DNA of 64,000 nt from JACCZX01 sp963791315 (GTDB lineage Bacteria > Pseudomonadota > Gammaproteobacteria > Burkholderiales > Burkholderiaceae_F). Position 1 is the stretch's first letter. Each line of letters begins with the position of its first letter. Under the pieces are notes generated by a model that was not told where the DNA came from, searched no databases, and saw only the letters and a program-made list of their open reading frames with translations. Made by a program: the position numbers and the translations under genes. The DNA lies in NCBI GenBank assembly GCA_963791315.1, contig CAWBRQ010000004.1, positions 1 through 64,000 of the forward strand. Reading direction: 5' to 3'. Below are positions 32,283-42,168 of this stretch, in pieces.

Positions 32283-33049
32283 ATTTCGCCTTTCACGGTT
32301 TCGACAGGCTTCGATCCGACATATTCGGAAAAAATACCGAGCACGACATTTCGCGAGACGTCAGTGAACCCGGCCGCGCACATCTGCTCCACGACCTGTT
32401 GCGGCGGAACGCAAGCTTCGATCGAATCCCATAGATAGCGCATCACCTGCGGCGTATCGCGCGAGCGTCCTACCCAGCCGGCCACGGCCGGCACCACATA
32501 GCGAAGATAAACGCGCAACCAGCGCGTCGCACGGATCCCGGTTGGGCGCGTGATCTCCAGTATGCATACACGACCGCCGGGTCGCAAAGTGCGGAAGAAC
32601 TCGCCAAACATGGCGCGCAGATCGGCTACGTGGCGCAGTGCATATCCCATGCTGACGAAGTCGAAGGAGCTATCCGCCGTGGGGAGTGCCTCGGCGCGTC
32701 CTTCGACCACTCGCATTCCTTCGGGCAGTCGAGCGTTCGCAAGCATGCCGACGCTCGGATCCACCCCGGTGACATTTGCTCCGCCACCGCTTAGCCGTGC
32801 CGCCTGTTTTGCGGTAAGTCCGGTGCCGGTGCCAACATCGAGGACCCGCATCCCACGCGCTAACCCCGCACGGCGCAGCGCCTGCCTGCGGTACCAGGGA
32901 CCGCTGCCGAACGCCATTAAGCCTTCGATGCGGTCGTAATCGACAGCGCTGGCGTTGAATATGGTGCGCAGCCACCGGTGACGCGCAGTTTCGTCCGCGT
33001 AGTAATCCGTCAATGGCGGGTGCGGTGCGACTGTCTCCGTCTTATTCAT
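32279..33049 (-). CDS. UbiE/MenG-like SAM methyltransferase
   Basis: 256 residues. Family features: FNASAVDYDRIEGLMAFGSG at about 31-50, motif I VLDVGTGTGLTA (about 69-80), VTGVDPSVGMLANAR, SFDFVSMGYALRHVADL and the post-motif FRTLRPGGRVCILE. It resembles quinone C-methyltransferases but the context (pigment operon, ATGA overlaps with ketoreductase and deacetylase genes) points to methylation of the aryl group, as the cluster methyltransferase does in aryl polyenes. That assignment is inferred from position. Confidence 0.85.
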   Translation of the reverse strand: MNKTETVAPHPPLTDYYADETARHRWLRTIFNASAVDYDRIEGLMAFGSGPWYRRQALRRAGLARGMRVLDVGTGTGLTAKQAARLSGGGANVTGVDPSVGMLANARLPEGMRVVEGRAEALPTADSSFDFVSMGYALRHVADLRAMFGEFFRTLRPGGRVCILEITRPTGIRATRWLRVYLRYVVPAVAGWVGRSRDTPQVMRYLWDSIEACVPPQQVVEQMCAAGFTDVSRNVVLGIFSEYVGSKPVETVKGEM

Positions 33050-33783
33050 GCTGCCAAACCTCCGTTAACACCAATCACCTGCCGCGTAATGTAAGCGGCA
33101 TCGGCAGAGAGCAGAAACGCAATCGCCGCAGCCACTTCATCAGCTTCGCCGATGCGTCCCGCGGGAATCATCTTCGTCATTTCGTCAATCGGCAATTCGC
33201 GCGTCATATCAGTGGCGATCAGGCCGGGCGCAACGCAGTTGACTGTGATGTTGCGACTCGCAAGCTCAAGGGCCAGAGATCGCGTAGCGCCAATAATGCC
33301 CGCCTTCGATGCGCTGTAGTTGACCTGGCCACGATTGCCGATCTGTGCAGCGACCGATGCCAACGTCACGATACGCCCCGGCAGACGACGCCGAATCATC
33401 GGCATTACCAGCGGATGCAATACGTTGTAAAAACCATCGAGGTTGGTGCGTAAGACGCGATCCCAATTTTCACCCGTCAGCGCCGGAAATACGTCGTCGC
33501 GCGCGATGCCGGCATTTAGCACGATGCCGTACGGCGCGCCGCGCGCGTCGAGCTGAGCGCTTAGCGCCCGGACACAGGCGTCGCGGTTGGCGATATCGAA
33601 TGCAAGGACGTCGACCGCACGGCCCATCGCCCGCGCTTCATCGGCAACGGCGTCAATCGCGGCCGCATCGGAATGACCGGAATGATGCAGCCAGAGATCG
33701 TAGCCGTCGCGCGCCAGCCGTAACGCCGTTGCACGCCCGATCCCGCGGCTCGAGCCGGTGATCAGCACGGCGCCGGGATTCAT
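33046..33783 (-). CDS. 3-ketoacyl-ACP reductase (FabG/ApeQ-like)
   Basis: The ATG at 33783 overlaps the preceding stop (ATGA) and is preferred to one five codons upstream. 245 residues with the SDR cofactor loop ITGSSRGIGRATALRL (about 8-23), LNAGIARDDVF (about 89-99), the catalytic Ser in VTLASVAAQIG, and Y-x-x-x-K in NYSASKAGIIGATRSLAL. The tail VAPGLIATDMTREL and VIGVNGGLAA fit FabG. It would reduce the beta-keto group in each elongation cycle of polyene assembly. Confidence 0.9.
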   Translation of the reverse strand: MNPGAVLITGSSRGIGRATALRLARDGYDLWLHHSGHSDAAAIDAVADEARAMGRAVDVLAFDIANRDACVRALSAQLDARGAPYGIVLNAGIARDDVFPALTGENWDRVLRTNLDGFYNVLHPLVMPMIRRRLPGRIVTLASVAAQIGNRGQVNYSASKAGIIGATRSLALELASRNITVNCVAPGLIATDMTRELPIDEMTKMIPAGRIGEADEVAAAIAFLLSADAAYITRQVIGVNGGLAA

Positions 33784-34739
33784 CTCGATGTGCGCCAAAA
33801 CGTAAAAAAGTTAAACCATGCAAGCGGCGCCTCGCGGCACGCGCGTTCGAGGTACCGCACATAATCGGCGATGACCTCGCGCAACGCCGCATCGCGCGAC
33901 TTTCGCGGCAGCACGACTCGCTCGCGCAGCAGCTCGCATATCAATGTATAGCGCCCGCTATCGCCCGGTCGCTGATAGCACGCCAGCCAGTACACCGGGC
34001 AACCGAGCGCCGCAGCGAGCACCCATGGGCCGATCGGAAATGCAGCCTCGGCACCGAGGAACGGAACATTAAGCACTCGTTCGCTGCTAACCGGCACGCG
34101 ATCGGCGGCAATCACGACGAAGTCGCCGAGCTCGACACGCGCCGCTAGATGCGCGATGGTGGCCGTGTCAACCTCGGTGACCTGCAGCAGGCGCTCCGCA
34201 CTGTGCGGATTCATGCGCGCCAGCATCCGATTGAAGCGCTCGGCGTGCCGCGTGTGCACGAGGATATGGAGTCGCAACTGCTTCGCGCGCTCTCCCATTC
34301 GACGCAGTACCTCGAGATTGCCGAAGTGCGCGACCACCAGCACGCCGCCGCGATTGGCATCCACCGCGTCGTCGAAGCGCGGATCGACTTCGCGCCGTAT
34401 GCCGTCGAGCGCGAGGCCGCCGGTCCACACCAGCGCCTTGTCGAGCAGCGTGTCTGCAAAGTGGCGCAAATGCACAGCGGCCGCACGCCACGCCTGCCAT
34501 GCGCCCGAGTCTGCGGGCAACACCCCGACGCGGCGCTGGTACTCGATCGAGGCCCGGCGTGCCACCGGTCGCGCTGCGACGAAATACCACGATCCAGGCC
34601 ATACCAGAAGGCGAAACAACGGGCGTCCGATCCAAACGTAGCTCAGATACATGATCCATAGCCAAGCCGTGCTTCCCGATTCGGGAAGCGACGCCCAATG
34701 CGAATTCGGCCGATCGGTCGACATGTGAACGCTGTTCAT
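33780..34739 (-). CDS. LpxL/HtrB-like lysophospholipid acyltransferase
   Basis: ATG 34739 overlaps the glycosyltransferase stop. 319 residues. The region around residue 30-45 is a membrane segment (WLWIMYLSYVWIGRPLF). The catalytic H-x-x-x-x-E motif is in VVAHFGNLEVLRRMG. The family's R-x-P-V strand (IAADRVPVSSERV), PFLGAEAAFPIGPW and the C-terminal APLAWFNFFTFW are all present. Lipid A acyltransferase relatives are constant members of aryl-polyene clusters and are thought to attach the polyene acyl chain to a lipid or sugar anchor in the membrane. Confidence 0.87.
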   Translation of the reverse strand: MNSVHMSTDRPNSHWASLPESGSTAWLWIMYLSYVWIGRPLFRLLVWPGSWYFVAARPVARRASIEYQRRVGVLPADSGAWQAWRAAAVHLRHFADTLLDKALVWTGGLALDGIRREVDPRFDDAVDANRGGVLVVAHFGNLEVLRRMGERAKQLRLHILVHTRHAERFNRMLARMNPHSAERLLQVTEVDTATIAHLAARVELGDFVVIAADRVPVSSERVLNVPFLGAEAAFPIGPWVLAAALGCPVYWLACYQRPGDSGRYTLICELLRERVVLPRKSRDAALREVIADYVRYLERACREAPLAWFNFFTFWRTSR

Positions 34740-35500
34740 GGCGCCAGGCCCGCGAGACGGCGCGGCAGCAAGCGCGGCAGGCGCAGCAGCATTCCCGTGA
34801 GCAACCGCAGATGCAGCCACGCCATGCGCAGGTTGTCGCGCAACATCCGGAAGTGCGAGACGCCATCGGCCGGGTAGGTCACCGGCGTTTTCAGATTGAC
34901 GACGGGCGTGCCGGCCCAGAACAGACGCACGATGATGTCCGTGTCGAACTCCATGCGCCGGCCGATTCGAACCCGGTCATCGAGTGCGACCGCCGGTGCG
35001 ATCGGGTACAGCCGAAAGCCGCACATCGCGTCGGCTATCTGACGCGACAGGGTGTGGACCCACACCAGTACGGTCGTAATGCGCCTGCCGTGCAGTCTGG
35101 CCGCCGGTACGCTCGCATCGTATTGCGGCACTCCGTTGATAACCGCCGCAGGATTGCACTCCGCAGCCGTTATAAAGTCGCCAATGCGCGATGGATCGTG
35201 CTGCAAATCGGCATCAATCTGCACCGCGTGCGTGAACCCTGCAGCTTGCGCAGCGCGCAGCCCGGCGAGCACGGCAGCGCCCTTCCCCTGGTTAGTTTCG
35301 AGCCGCATGCGACGCACCCATTGCGAATTATCGGCGCACAGCCGCTGCACCGCCTGCGCACAGGGAGCATGGCTGCCGTCGTCTACCAGCCAGCATGTCA
35401 GCCCGCTCGGTCGCAGCGCATCGATCAGGCGCGGCAGCGCTGCGTGATGGTCGTACACCGGCACGATGACGCAGACGCGAAGCGCAGACGATGAGAGCAA
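34736..35500 (-). CDS. Family 2 glycosyltransferase
   Basis: 254 residues from TTG 35500, which lies 37 bases after the ACP stop. The GT-A fold opens CVIVPVYDHHAALPRLIDAL, then WLVDDGSH, NQGKGAAVLAGLRAA and the metal-binding D-x-D in VQIDADLQHDPSRI. The acceptor region includes DAMCGFRLYP. The C-terminus is hydrophobic and basic (LLTGMLLRLPRLLPRRL), suggesting membrane association. Dolichol-phosphate-mannose-synthase-like transferases occur in aryl-polyene clusters and probably add a sugar to the pigment head or lipid anchor. Confidence 0.87.
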   Translation of the reverse strand: MLSSSALRVCVIVPVYDHHAALPRLIDALRPSGLTCWLVDDGSHAPCAQAVQRLCADNSQWVRRMRLETNQGKGAAVLAGLRAAQAAGFTHAVQIDADLQHDPSRIGDFITAAECNPAAVINGVPQYDASVPAARLHGRRITTVLVWVHTLSRQIADAMCGFRLYPIAPAVALDDRVRIGRRMEFDTDIIVRLFWAGTPVVNLKTPVTYPADGVSHFRMLRDNLRMAWLHLRLLTGMLLRLPRLLPRRLAGLAP

Positions 35501-35537
35501 CGTGCCGATGTGAAGCGACCGAGAGTTTCAGCGCACG

Positions 35538-35810
35538 TTACGCCGCTTGCGCAGCACCTCGTTGGCTTGCAACGAACGCGGCCAGCGCGCGCACGTTTGC
35601 AAAATGCCTGCGGTTATTTTCGTTGTCCGCGGTGAGCTTGACGCCATAGCGCTTGGCGAGCGCCACCCCGATCTCGAGCGCATCGATCGAGTCCAGCCCC
35701 AGCCCCTCGACGAACAACGGCGCGACCGGATCGATGTCCTCGGGTCGCATGTCTTCCAACCCAGTGCACTCGATTATCAACTGGGCGATCTCTTGTTCAA
35801 GCGGATCCAC
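35538..35810 (-). CDS. Acyl carrier protein of the pigment cluster
   Basis: About 90 residues from GTG 35810, which has AGGGAG ten bases upstream; a GTG at 35840 would add ten residues. The phosphopantetheine site is GLGLDSIDALEIGVAL, with the modified Ser in D-S-I-D-A. Flanking acidic helices are typical of type II ACPs. It carries the growing polyene thioester. Aryl-polyene clusters usually encode two ACPs side by side; only this one is present, with the acyltransferase upstream overlapping and 37 bases downstream. Confidence 0.88.
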   Translation of the reverse strand: MDPLEQEIAQLIIECTGLEDMRPEDIDPVAPLFVEGLGLDSIDALEIGVALAKRYGVKLTADNENNRRHFANVRALAAFVASQRGAAQAA

Positions 35811-36657
35811 GACGGGCAAGCTCCCTGACGTACAACTCACGCAAGTACTCGGTCAATGCGCGCGCAGCAAGCGAGACGCTGCGATCGCCTTGCAGAAACT
35901 GTGCCGGATTGATCGCGGGATATTGCGCCACGCGTACTTTGGGCCGCACCTTCGGTGCCAGCCACCAACGGCTCTTCTTGGTCAACAAGGGCTCCGAAAA
36001 TTCAATCGTCACCGGAATCACAGGGCACCCCGAGCGCACCGCGATGTGCGCTGCGCCGCGCCGCAACCGGATCACTCCGTCGTCGCCGGTACGTGTGCAC
36101 TCAGGGAACAGGATCAACGTCTCGCCCGCCGCAATGCGGGCGCAACACTCTTCAATGAGCGCCTGTGGATCGGCGTTGACAACGTAGTTCGCGCCACGAA
36201 TGCCACCCCAAGTAAACGGGTTGACCTGCAGCGACCGTTTCGCGATCACGACGCCGTCTTCGACGTGACCCAGCAAAACCAGCGCGTCGATCAGCGACGG
36301 ATGATTGGCGACGAGCAGAGAGCCGGGGGCCGGGACGCGATCAAGGTTCACATCGAGATCGATCAGACGAAGCGCTCGCATGCTGCCGACATAGATGCGC
36401 ATCGTGTAATACATGACGCGGCGTATGCCGTGCGCACGGCGTACGCGATCGCGCACGACAACCGAATACGCCGGCATGATCAGCGCGCTCATCAACGCGC
36501 CATAGAGGCCGAATACGGTGAACAAAGCGATTTGCCCGATGGATCGGGTGGCGCGGCCGACCCGGGCACTGAAGCGGGTAGGCCGCTCCGCCACAGCCTG
36601 CGGGCTAATCCGCTTTTCGCGCCCGGTCTCAGCGCGCTCGGTCAGAACAACTGCCAT
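35797..36657 (-). CDS. 1-acyl-glycerol-3-phosphate-type acyltransferase (PlsC-like)
   Basis: 286 residues. A membrane helix at about 43-65 precedes the catalytic N-H-x-x-x-x-D block (LLVANHPSLIDALVLL, about 112-127). Then GANYVVN, block III LILFPECTRTGDDG, and the block IV-like GCPVIPVTIEF follow. It is of the PlsC superfamily and corresponds to the acyltransferase typical of aryl-polyene loci, likely acting in linking the polyene to a glycerol or lipid. It overlaps the ACP gene. Confidence 0.87.
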   Translation of the reverse strand: MAVVLTERAETGREKRISPQAVAERPTRFSARVGRATRSIGQIALFTVFGLYGALMSALIMPAYSVVVRDRVRRAHGIRRVMYYTMRIYVGSMRALRLIDLDVNLDRVPAPGSLLVANHPSLIDALVLLGHVEDGVVIAKRSLQVNPFTWGGIRGANYVVNADPQALIEECCARIAAGETLILFPECTRTGDDGVIRLRRGAAHIAVRSGCPVIPVTIEFSEPLLTKKSRWWLAPKVRPKVRVAQYPAINPAQFLQGDRSVSLAARALTEYLRELYVRELARRGSA

Positions 36658-36723
36658 TGAAGTTACCTTGTGCCGACGCCCACCGCAGACCGTTAACTTC
36701 CGGCAACCATTGCCAGACTGCGA

Positions 36724-37317
36724 TTAAACCGCTTCCCACTGCAAGACGGTGGCATTGTAAATCCCGGCCATCCCATCGAACACGCCGGTAAGCGGCGGGC
36801 TTGGGATTCCCGCAACGGCAAGTTGACAGGCTCCCCAGCTAGACAGCCAGACCTGGGAACTCGCGCCGGGGCCGGCTTTCAGTCGGGCTTCGGCTGTTAC
36901 CCATGCGCGCAAGACCGTAGCGTCGCTAGCCTCGTCGCCGCCAAGGCTCAGCATCGCAGCGGCGGCCTTCAGATCGCGTTTGCGCCGCGTTGATTCGAGA
37001 TCGACGCCGATTGGGTCACCGGAAACGATCGCGGCGACGGAGTCTGCGCTGTGCGCGATGCTGGCGTATACCGGCACGCTCGCATGCAGCAATGGCCGGC
37101 CTTCGTGATCGACTTCAATCGTCGCATTTTCGAGCCCGGCGGTCTTGAGGGCCCAGCGCAGCGCGCAATGAGCCACCACAAACTGCGCACGTCGCTGAGG
37201 GCGGGAAATACGCGCCAAACGCGCACGCTCGGTGGATGTCAGCCGTGCAATCTGCTCCACCTGCCACGCATTGCTTAACGGCCAGCTGAAGCGACTCAAG
37301 TAAAGCGATGGTGTCAT
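36724..37317 (-). CDS. 4'-phosphopantetheinyl transferase (Sfp-like, short)
   Basis: 197 residues. Sfp-type motifs: basic RRAQFVVAHCALRWAL, the central S-I-A-H-S (YASIAHSADSVAA), the metal-binding G-V-D-L-E (PIGVDLESTRRKRD) and W-V-T-A-E-A-R-L-K-A, corresponding to W-x-x-K/R-E-A-x-x-K. Length is short but within the family. It converts the apo-ACP of this operon to its holo form, activating the pathway. Gaps to the neighbours (44 and 66 bases) are the widest in the operon, so a local promoter is possible. Confidence 0.85.
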   Translation of the reverse strand: MTPSLYLSRFSWPLSNAWQVEQIARLTSTERARLARISRPQRRAQFVVAHCALRWALKTAGLENATIEVDHEGRPLLHASVPVYASIAHSADSVAAIVSGDPIGVDLESTRRKRDLKAAAAMLSLGGDEASDATVLRAWVTAEARLKAGPGASSQVWLSSWGACQLAVAGIPSPPLTGVFDGMAGIYNATVLQWEAV

Positions 37318-37361
37318 CGAACGACTCAGTGTTTAGCCACGCTCACCGAGCGCTACGACCC

Positions 37362-37808
37362 TCAATCGGTGCGCCCAACCGGAGCGCCAAGCAGCACGCT
37401 GGCCCGACCGTCCAGCAGCCCCACGCCGGAGGCACTGATCTCGAATCGATAGGCAACCTGATTGTCGGACCGAAATTCGCTGACCGCCTTGATCACCAGC
37501 GGCGCACACTGGTCGAGGCGCTCGACTGTCCACCGCAAATCGGACGCCGCGACCAGATAGCCGTGCCGCCTCGGGGCGCCGGGCGACCCACCGCTTGCCA
37601 GCAGTGCTCCATGAATCGCCATCGCCTGCGCGCCGTATTCGAGTCCACAGATAATCGAAAGCACGCCTGCTTCGGCCAGCGGATGATCGGCGGCGCGATG
37701 CGAATCAGTCTCACAAACAATCGCTTGCTCGTCGTACGACACAACGCGGTCAATCAATCGCATGCGACCGGCGTGCGGCAGCAGCGTCTCGATCGAAGGA
37801 ATCAACAT
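37362..37808 (-). CDS. 3-hydroxyacyl-ACP dehydratase, ApeP-like hotdog protein
   Basis: ATG 37808 overlaps the previous stop by seven bases. 148 residues. The N-terminal LLPHAGRMRLIDRVVSYDE is the standard opening of ApeP-type dehydratases, including the L-P-H-A-G-x-M motif with a conserved His. HPLAEAGVLSIICGLEYGAQAMAIH continues the hotdog helix. In aryl-polyene synthesis, ApeP pairs with ApeI to dehydrate the 3-hydroxyacyl chain; ApeI is also here (42803-43168). Confidence 0.88.
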   Translation of the reverse strand: MLIPSIETLLPHAGRMRLIDRVVSYDEQAIVCETDSHRAADHPLAEAGVLSIICGLEYGAQAMAIHGALLASGGSPGAPRRHGYLVAASDLRWTVERLDQCAPLVIKAVSEFRSDNQVAYRFEISASGVGLLDGRASVLLGAPVGRTD

Positions 37809-38611
37809 CCCGACGTCGCCACAAACAGGGCGCGGCCATTGCCTTGACGCAGCACGATCTCGCTGGCACCAGGTTGCGCGAGCGCCGCGAACAGCGGCAA
37901 CATCCGCGCCGTCGGATTGCCGAGGCGTATCGATTCCAGCTGCGGGTTCGCCAGCACGGTATCCGCTGCATCGTCGCTCGCACGCGCCGCACCGTCGGTC
38001 AATGTCAGCTGCGCCACCGCGGTTTCGATCCCCGGTGGAGCGAGTATCAACGCCAGCGACCATGCATCGATCGTAGGCCGCGCTTCCGACAGCGGAAATG
38101 GATACGGCAGGTCATAGGACACCATCAATACCGGCGAGCGTGCGGCGATTGCCTGCACTGCCGTTTCGAGCAGCGCCGCCGTGGCGGTGCCATCGAACGC
38201 GCACAAACTGGTTACCGCGCAATGACTCGCGACCGCGATGCTGTAGTACCCCGATGCTGCGTTGTGAACCGAGTTGTGAAATTTGGTCGGAGAGATCTGA
38301 TAGTCCCCCGCAGCCAGCATGGCGCAGATGTCGTGAATGATGTCGGGATTGCCTGAGCTGCTGCCGAACACCGCGGGCAGCGTTTTGGCGTCGAGCCCAG
38401 CGTGTGTCAATGCCTGCTGCGCGGTCGTCAGTGCAATCCGTGTCGATGGCGTCGCGCGCCTGCGCTCCGCGGGGGGCAAAAGACCGCTCGGCGGCGCTGC
38501 GTTCTCGGCGCGGGCGTAGGCCGCGGCGCCCGAGAAGACTTGGCGCGCCGCTTCCCAGTCGGCAAGACCGGGTCCGTAGACGCCGATTCCCAACACTGCG
38601 CAAGCAATCAC
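37802..38611 (-). CDS. Ketosynthase-like chain-length factor (ApeC-like)
   Basis: 269 residues, only the N-terminal ketosynthase half in length. VLGIGVYGPGL opens it; STRIALTTAQQALTHAGLD and FGSSSGNPDIIHDICAML are thiolase-fold segments. The Cys environment is VASHCAVTSLCAFDGTA rather than the T-A-C-S-S-S of active enzymes, and the two catalytic His regions of the C-half are missing. This matches the partner subunit (ApeC, chain-length factor) that forms a heterodimer with the real ketosynthase encoded immediately upstream (ATGA overlap). Confidence 0.85.
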   Translation of the reverse strand: MIACAVLGIGVYGPGLADWEAARQVFSGAAAYARAENAAPPSGLLPPAERRRATPSTRIALTTAQQALTHAGLDAKTLPAVFGSSSGNPDIIHDICAMLAAGDYQISPTKFHNSVHNAASGYYSIAVASHCAVTSLCAFDGTATAALLETAVQAIAARSPVLMVSYDLPYPFPLSEARPTIDAWSLALILAPPGIETAVAQLTLTDGAARASDDAADTVLANPQLESIRLGNPTARMLPLFAALAQPGASEIVLRQGNGRALFVATSGC

Positions 38612-39831
38612 GAGAGTATTGGCGTCTTGTGTTCGCGGCCGAAAACAACGCTGCAGTTGCTGCCGCCAAAGCCGAATGAGTTCGACAGTGCCACGTCGAC
38701 TCTGCGTTCTTCGTTGTCGAGCACGACTGTGTTTGGACAGTCAGGATCCACATCGGCCGTGTTCAATGTGCCCGGCACCAGCCCGTGTTCAATCGCCAGC
38801 AACGTCACAATCGACTCGACGATACCGGCCGCGCCCAGCAGATGACCGAACCAGCCCTTGGTTGAACTGCTGGCGGTGTCTCCGAATACAGAGGCCACTG
38901 CGCGACCCTCTGTGGGATCGTTGGAGCGCGTCGCCGTGCCATGCAGGTTCACGTAGTCGACCGCATCGAACGCGAGTCCTGAACTTTCAAGCGCTCCGCT
39001 CATTGCCAGGCGCGCGCCAAGACCTTCCGGATGCGGCGTCGACATATGGTGAGCGTCGCTCGATTCGCCCGCACCGAGCAGGTACGCGGGCGCCTTCGCG
39101 CGCGCCTCGAGCAGCGCGAAGCCGGCGCCTTCTCCAATCGATATGCCACGCCGGGCGCGATCGAATGGGCGGCACGGGTCGGGTGACAACAATTCAAGCG
39201 CGGAAAATCCGCACAATGTCGTCAGGCAGAGCGAGTCGACGCCGCCGACCACCGCGGCGTCGATCCAGCCGGCGCGCATCAGGCGTGCAGCGGCGGCGAA
39301 CACCTTGGCACTAGACGAGCATGCGGTCGAGATCGCCAGCGTCGGGCCGGTGGCGCCGACCGCGCGCGCCACCAACGCCGGCGCCGAATAATTGTTCAGC
39401 GTCGTCGCATAACTGAAAGTTTCCGGCAGCCGGCCCTGTGCATCTCGCGCGCGATACGCACCTTCGGCGTGTGCGATACCGGAAGTGCTGGTGCCGATGA
39501 TCACCGCGACCCGCTCGGCACCGTGGCGCGCGACAGCCTCGCGTGCGCGTACGACAAAGTCGTCCTGATGGAGTCCGAGCCACGCGAGCCGGTTGTTGCG
39601 ACAGTCATAACTCGACAACCAGTCGGGCAGCGCAATCGATTGCAATCCCTCGACCTCGCCGATCCACGTGTCGAGCGCAGGTCCATCTATGTCGAGCGCG
39701 AAATCGCGCCGCGTTTCATAGCGCTTCAATCCGCTGCGTCGAGCACGCAACGCGTCGAACAATGCACCGTGTCCGCGACCGACGGCAGTCGTGGCCGTGT
39801 ACGCGCTGATCGCGACCGGATCAAGCTTCAT
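38608..39831 (-). CDS. Beta-ketoacyl-ACP synthase (FabF-type, ApeO-like)
   Basis: 407 residues with all three catalytic residues: Cys171 in AISTACSSSAKVF, the first His in NLHGTATRSNDPTEG, and the second in STKGWFGHLLGAAG. The conserved Lys-containing KGWFGH and the C-terminal NSFGFGGSN are also present. It catalyses the decarboxylative condensations that build the polyene chain, together with the chain-length-factor-like gene that follows. Start and stop overlap both neighbours by four bases. Confidence 0.92.
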   Translation of the reverse strand: MKLDPVAISAYTATTAVGRGHGALFDALRARRSGLKRYETRRDFALDIDGPALDTWIGEVEGLQSIALPDWLSSYDCRNNRLAWLGLHQDDFVVRAREAVARHGAERVAVIIGTSTSGIAHAEGAYRARDAQGRLPETFSYATTLNNYSAPALVARAVGATGPTLAISTACSSSAKVFAAAARLMRAGWIDAAVVGGVDSLCLTTLCGFSALELLSPDPCRPFDRARRGISIGEGAGFALLEARAKAPAYLLGAGESSDAHHMSTPHPEGLGARLAMSGALESSGLAFDAVDYVNLHGTATRSNDPTEGRAVASVFGDTASSSTKGWFGHLLGAAGIVESIVTLLAIEHGLVPGTLNTADVDPDCPNTVVLDNEERRVDVALSNSFGFGGSNCSVVFGREHKTPILS

Positions 39832-42168
39832 GCAGCGATCTGGCGCGGCGGACGCTCGGGCGCCAGCGCCATGCTGACAACGAGAGCGACAATCGCTCCG
39901 ATGGCGACTGTGATGCCGATCATGTGCAGAACCGGCGTCGATGACATTGCAAGGGTTGCAAAAGCGATCAATGTCGTTCCAGCAGCGAGCGTGACCGATA
40001 ACGTAACCGGCAGCGCATCGGCTGCCGACTTGTCTCGCCGATCATCGCGCGGCATGCCGATGAACAATGCGTAGTTCGTGCCAACCCCTGCTGCCAGCAG
40101 CAGCGCGACCAGATGAAACAGCGTCAGCCCACTTTCGATCAATACCAATATGGCAGCGGTAATCGCCATTGAGATTGCGACCGACGCCGCGATGCGTGCA
40201 GTCGCCGCCAGATTTCGCAATTGCACCGCCAGAATCAGCACGATCAGTATTCCCCCTGCCAGCGCCGCCCACGCAGCGCGGGATCTGTAGTCAGCGACCA
40301 GCGCCTGGACGTTGGCAAGGTCGATTAATGAAACACCCTCAACGTTTTTTACAGCGCCGGCAACGGCTACGGCGTCGCCGACACCGGTTAACGTTATCAA
40401 CACCGCCACGTCAGACGTTGTGTCTTGCTTGCGGTCGATCACCTGGGCCTCGAGCCGCTGACCGAGGGCAGTCCCTGCATAGTAGCCGGGCGTAATCGTG
40501 AGTTGCCGCGCGCGTTGCACATCGGCAATGAACGGCTCGAACGCCTCGGCGCGCAGCGCACTCTGTGCCAGCGCCTGCGTCAAATGCTCACGCAACGTCG
40601 CTGCGTCTGGCAACGCGGCGCGGCGGGCCTGCTGCGTCGCGGCGCTCGGCAGCAGCGCTGCTGGTGAGTCGAACCCGGCGATGGCGCCGCGCGCTTGAAG
40701 CTCGCGCAAACGATCGTGCAGCGCCTCGGTACGCTTGATCGCCTCGTCCAGCGTCGCGCCCTCTATGGCAAGAACGAAGCGCAGATCGCCAAGCCCGGTG
40801 TCGCTACGCAGACGCGCGTCGAGTTCTCCCGACCCTCGCGCCAGCGGAGAGATCGCTGCCAGCTGATCGTTCCACAACCGATCCCCGCGCGTAATCAGCA
40901 ACAGCACCGCTGCGACACCGAGCAGCATCAGCGGAACCCGCCACCGCGACATCGCCTGCGCAAAGCGCGCGAGTGGCGCGAAGCGCGCAAAACGAGTCGC
41001 GGCAAGCGGCTTCAGCACGTCGGGCAAACAAAAACGCGCGACCAACGCCGCGACCACAATGCCAACGATCGACATCAGGCCCAACTGCATCAGTCCAGCA
41101 AAGCCCGACAGCATCATTGCGACGAAGCCTGCGCTCGATGTCAGCACCGCGAGCCACAAGCCTTTCCACAAATAGGTGTTGTCCGCTTCCTGCCGCTGCA
41201 CCTGAACGTAGACCGCGTAATCGACGGCTTCGCCAATAAGCGTCAGTCCGAAGCCGAGTGTGATTCCGTGAATGCTGCCGAACGCGACCGACACTGCGGC
41301 AAGCCCCGCAAGCGCACCGGTAGCCGTTGGCAGCGCGGCCCACAAGAGAAAACGTGGACTACGCAGCACGAGCAGCAATAGCAAACTCACCGCGACCGAC
41401 GCAATCAAGGTCAAACGTCGCGCGTCGTCCTGAATTGCGCGCCGCGATTCAACTGCGAACACACTCGGGCCGGTCAGATGCAGCTGCAGTTGCGAGGTTT
41501 CGGTCGCCGCCGGCACGCCGAAGGCAGCACGTATCGCTGCGACCGCTTCGGATTGCGCATCGACATCGAATCCCGGCGCGCGCGTTGTTGCGAGCAGCAG
41601 CGCGGTTCGGCCGCTCGAGTCGAACCACACTCCGTGCGCACTGACCGGCGAGCGCCCCGGCCTGAGCGCCGCCGCAACGTTCAACAGTTCTCCGGTCAAA
41701 TCGCGTGCGGCGGTCGGCTTTATCAGAGGCGCCGCCGACGAGCGCAACAGTGCCTCCAGCTCGTCAGAGGCAGCACGCAACCCTTCGACCGAGAACCGTT
41801 GCGGCGTCACCTGCGGACTCAGCAGGTAGCGCGCATCGAACAGATCGATCGCGCTCGCTTGCAAACATCGCCGGATCGCCATTGGCGATGAAGGCAAAGC
41901 GCGGATCCCCGCGCAGCGTCAGCGCAATCTGCTGTGACCGCTTCGCCGCTGCTTGCGTCTGGTCAGCGCTCGCCGCCTCGATGCCGATCAGGATTACGCG
42001 GGAAGCGACACCGTCGCGCAGCTGCTCGGCGAGCATCGCTTGCTCGCGTGTCGCCGGGCCCGGCAGGAACGCGGTGATATCGGTAACGATCATCGCGCGT
42101 GCGACGATCACTGCGCACACAAGCACACCGAGCAGCCACGTGCCCCATCGCACGGCGCGACTTATCAT
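39828..42168 (-). pseudogene. MMPL/RND-type exporter of the pigment (ApeM-like), one frameshift
   Basis: The first part (from ATG 42168) has one membrane helix (LLGVLVCAVIVARAMIV) and the typical IVTDITAFLP motif. It runs in frame through FAFIANGDPAMFASERD. Near 41855 the frame changes and the match resumes as LFDARYLLSPQVTPQRFSVE, ending at 39828. Combined, about 779 residues with two sets of six membrane helices, each after a periplasmic loop: standard for the family. The shift lies beside a GATCGATC duplication. MMPL proteins with a LolA partner are thought to move the pigment or its lipid to the outer membrane. As written the protein would be truncated after ~134 residues, which would probably block export. 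Confidence 0.85.

Noticed and set aside
35501..35537. Second acyl carrier protein gene after the first ACP
   Set aside because: Only 37 bases separate the ACP stop from the glycosyltransferase start.
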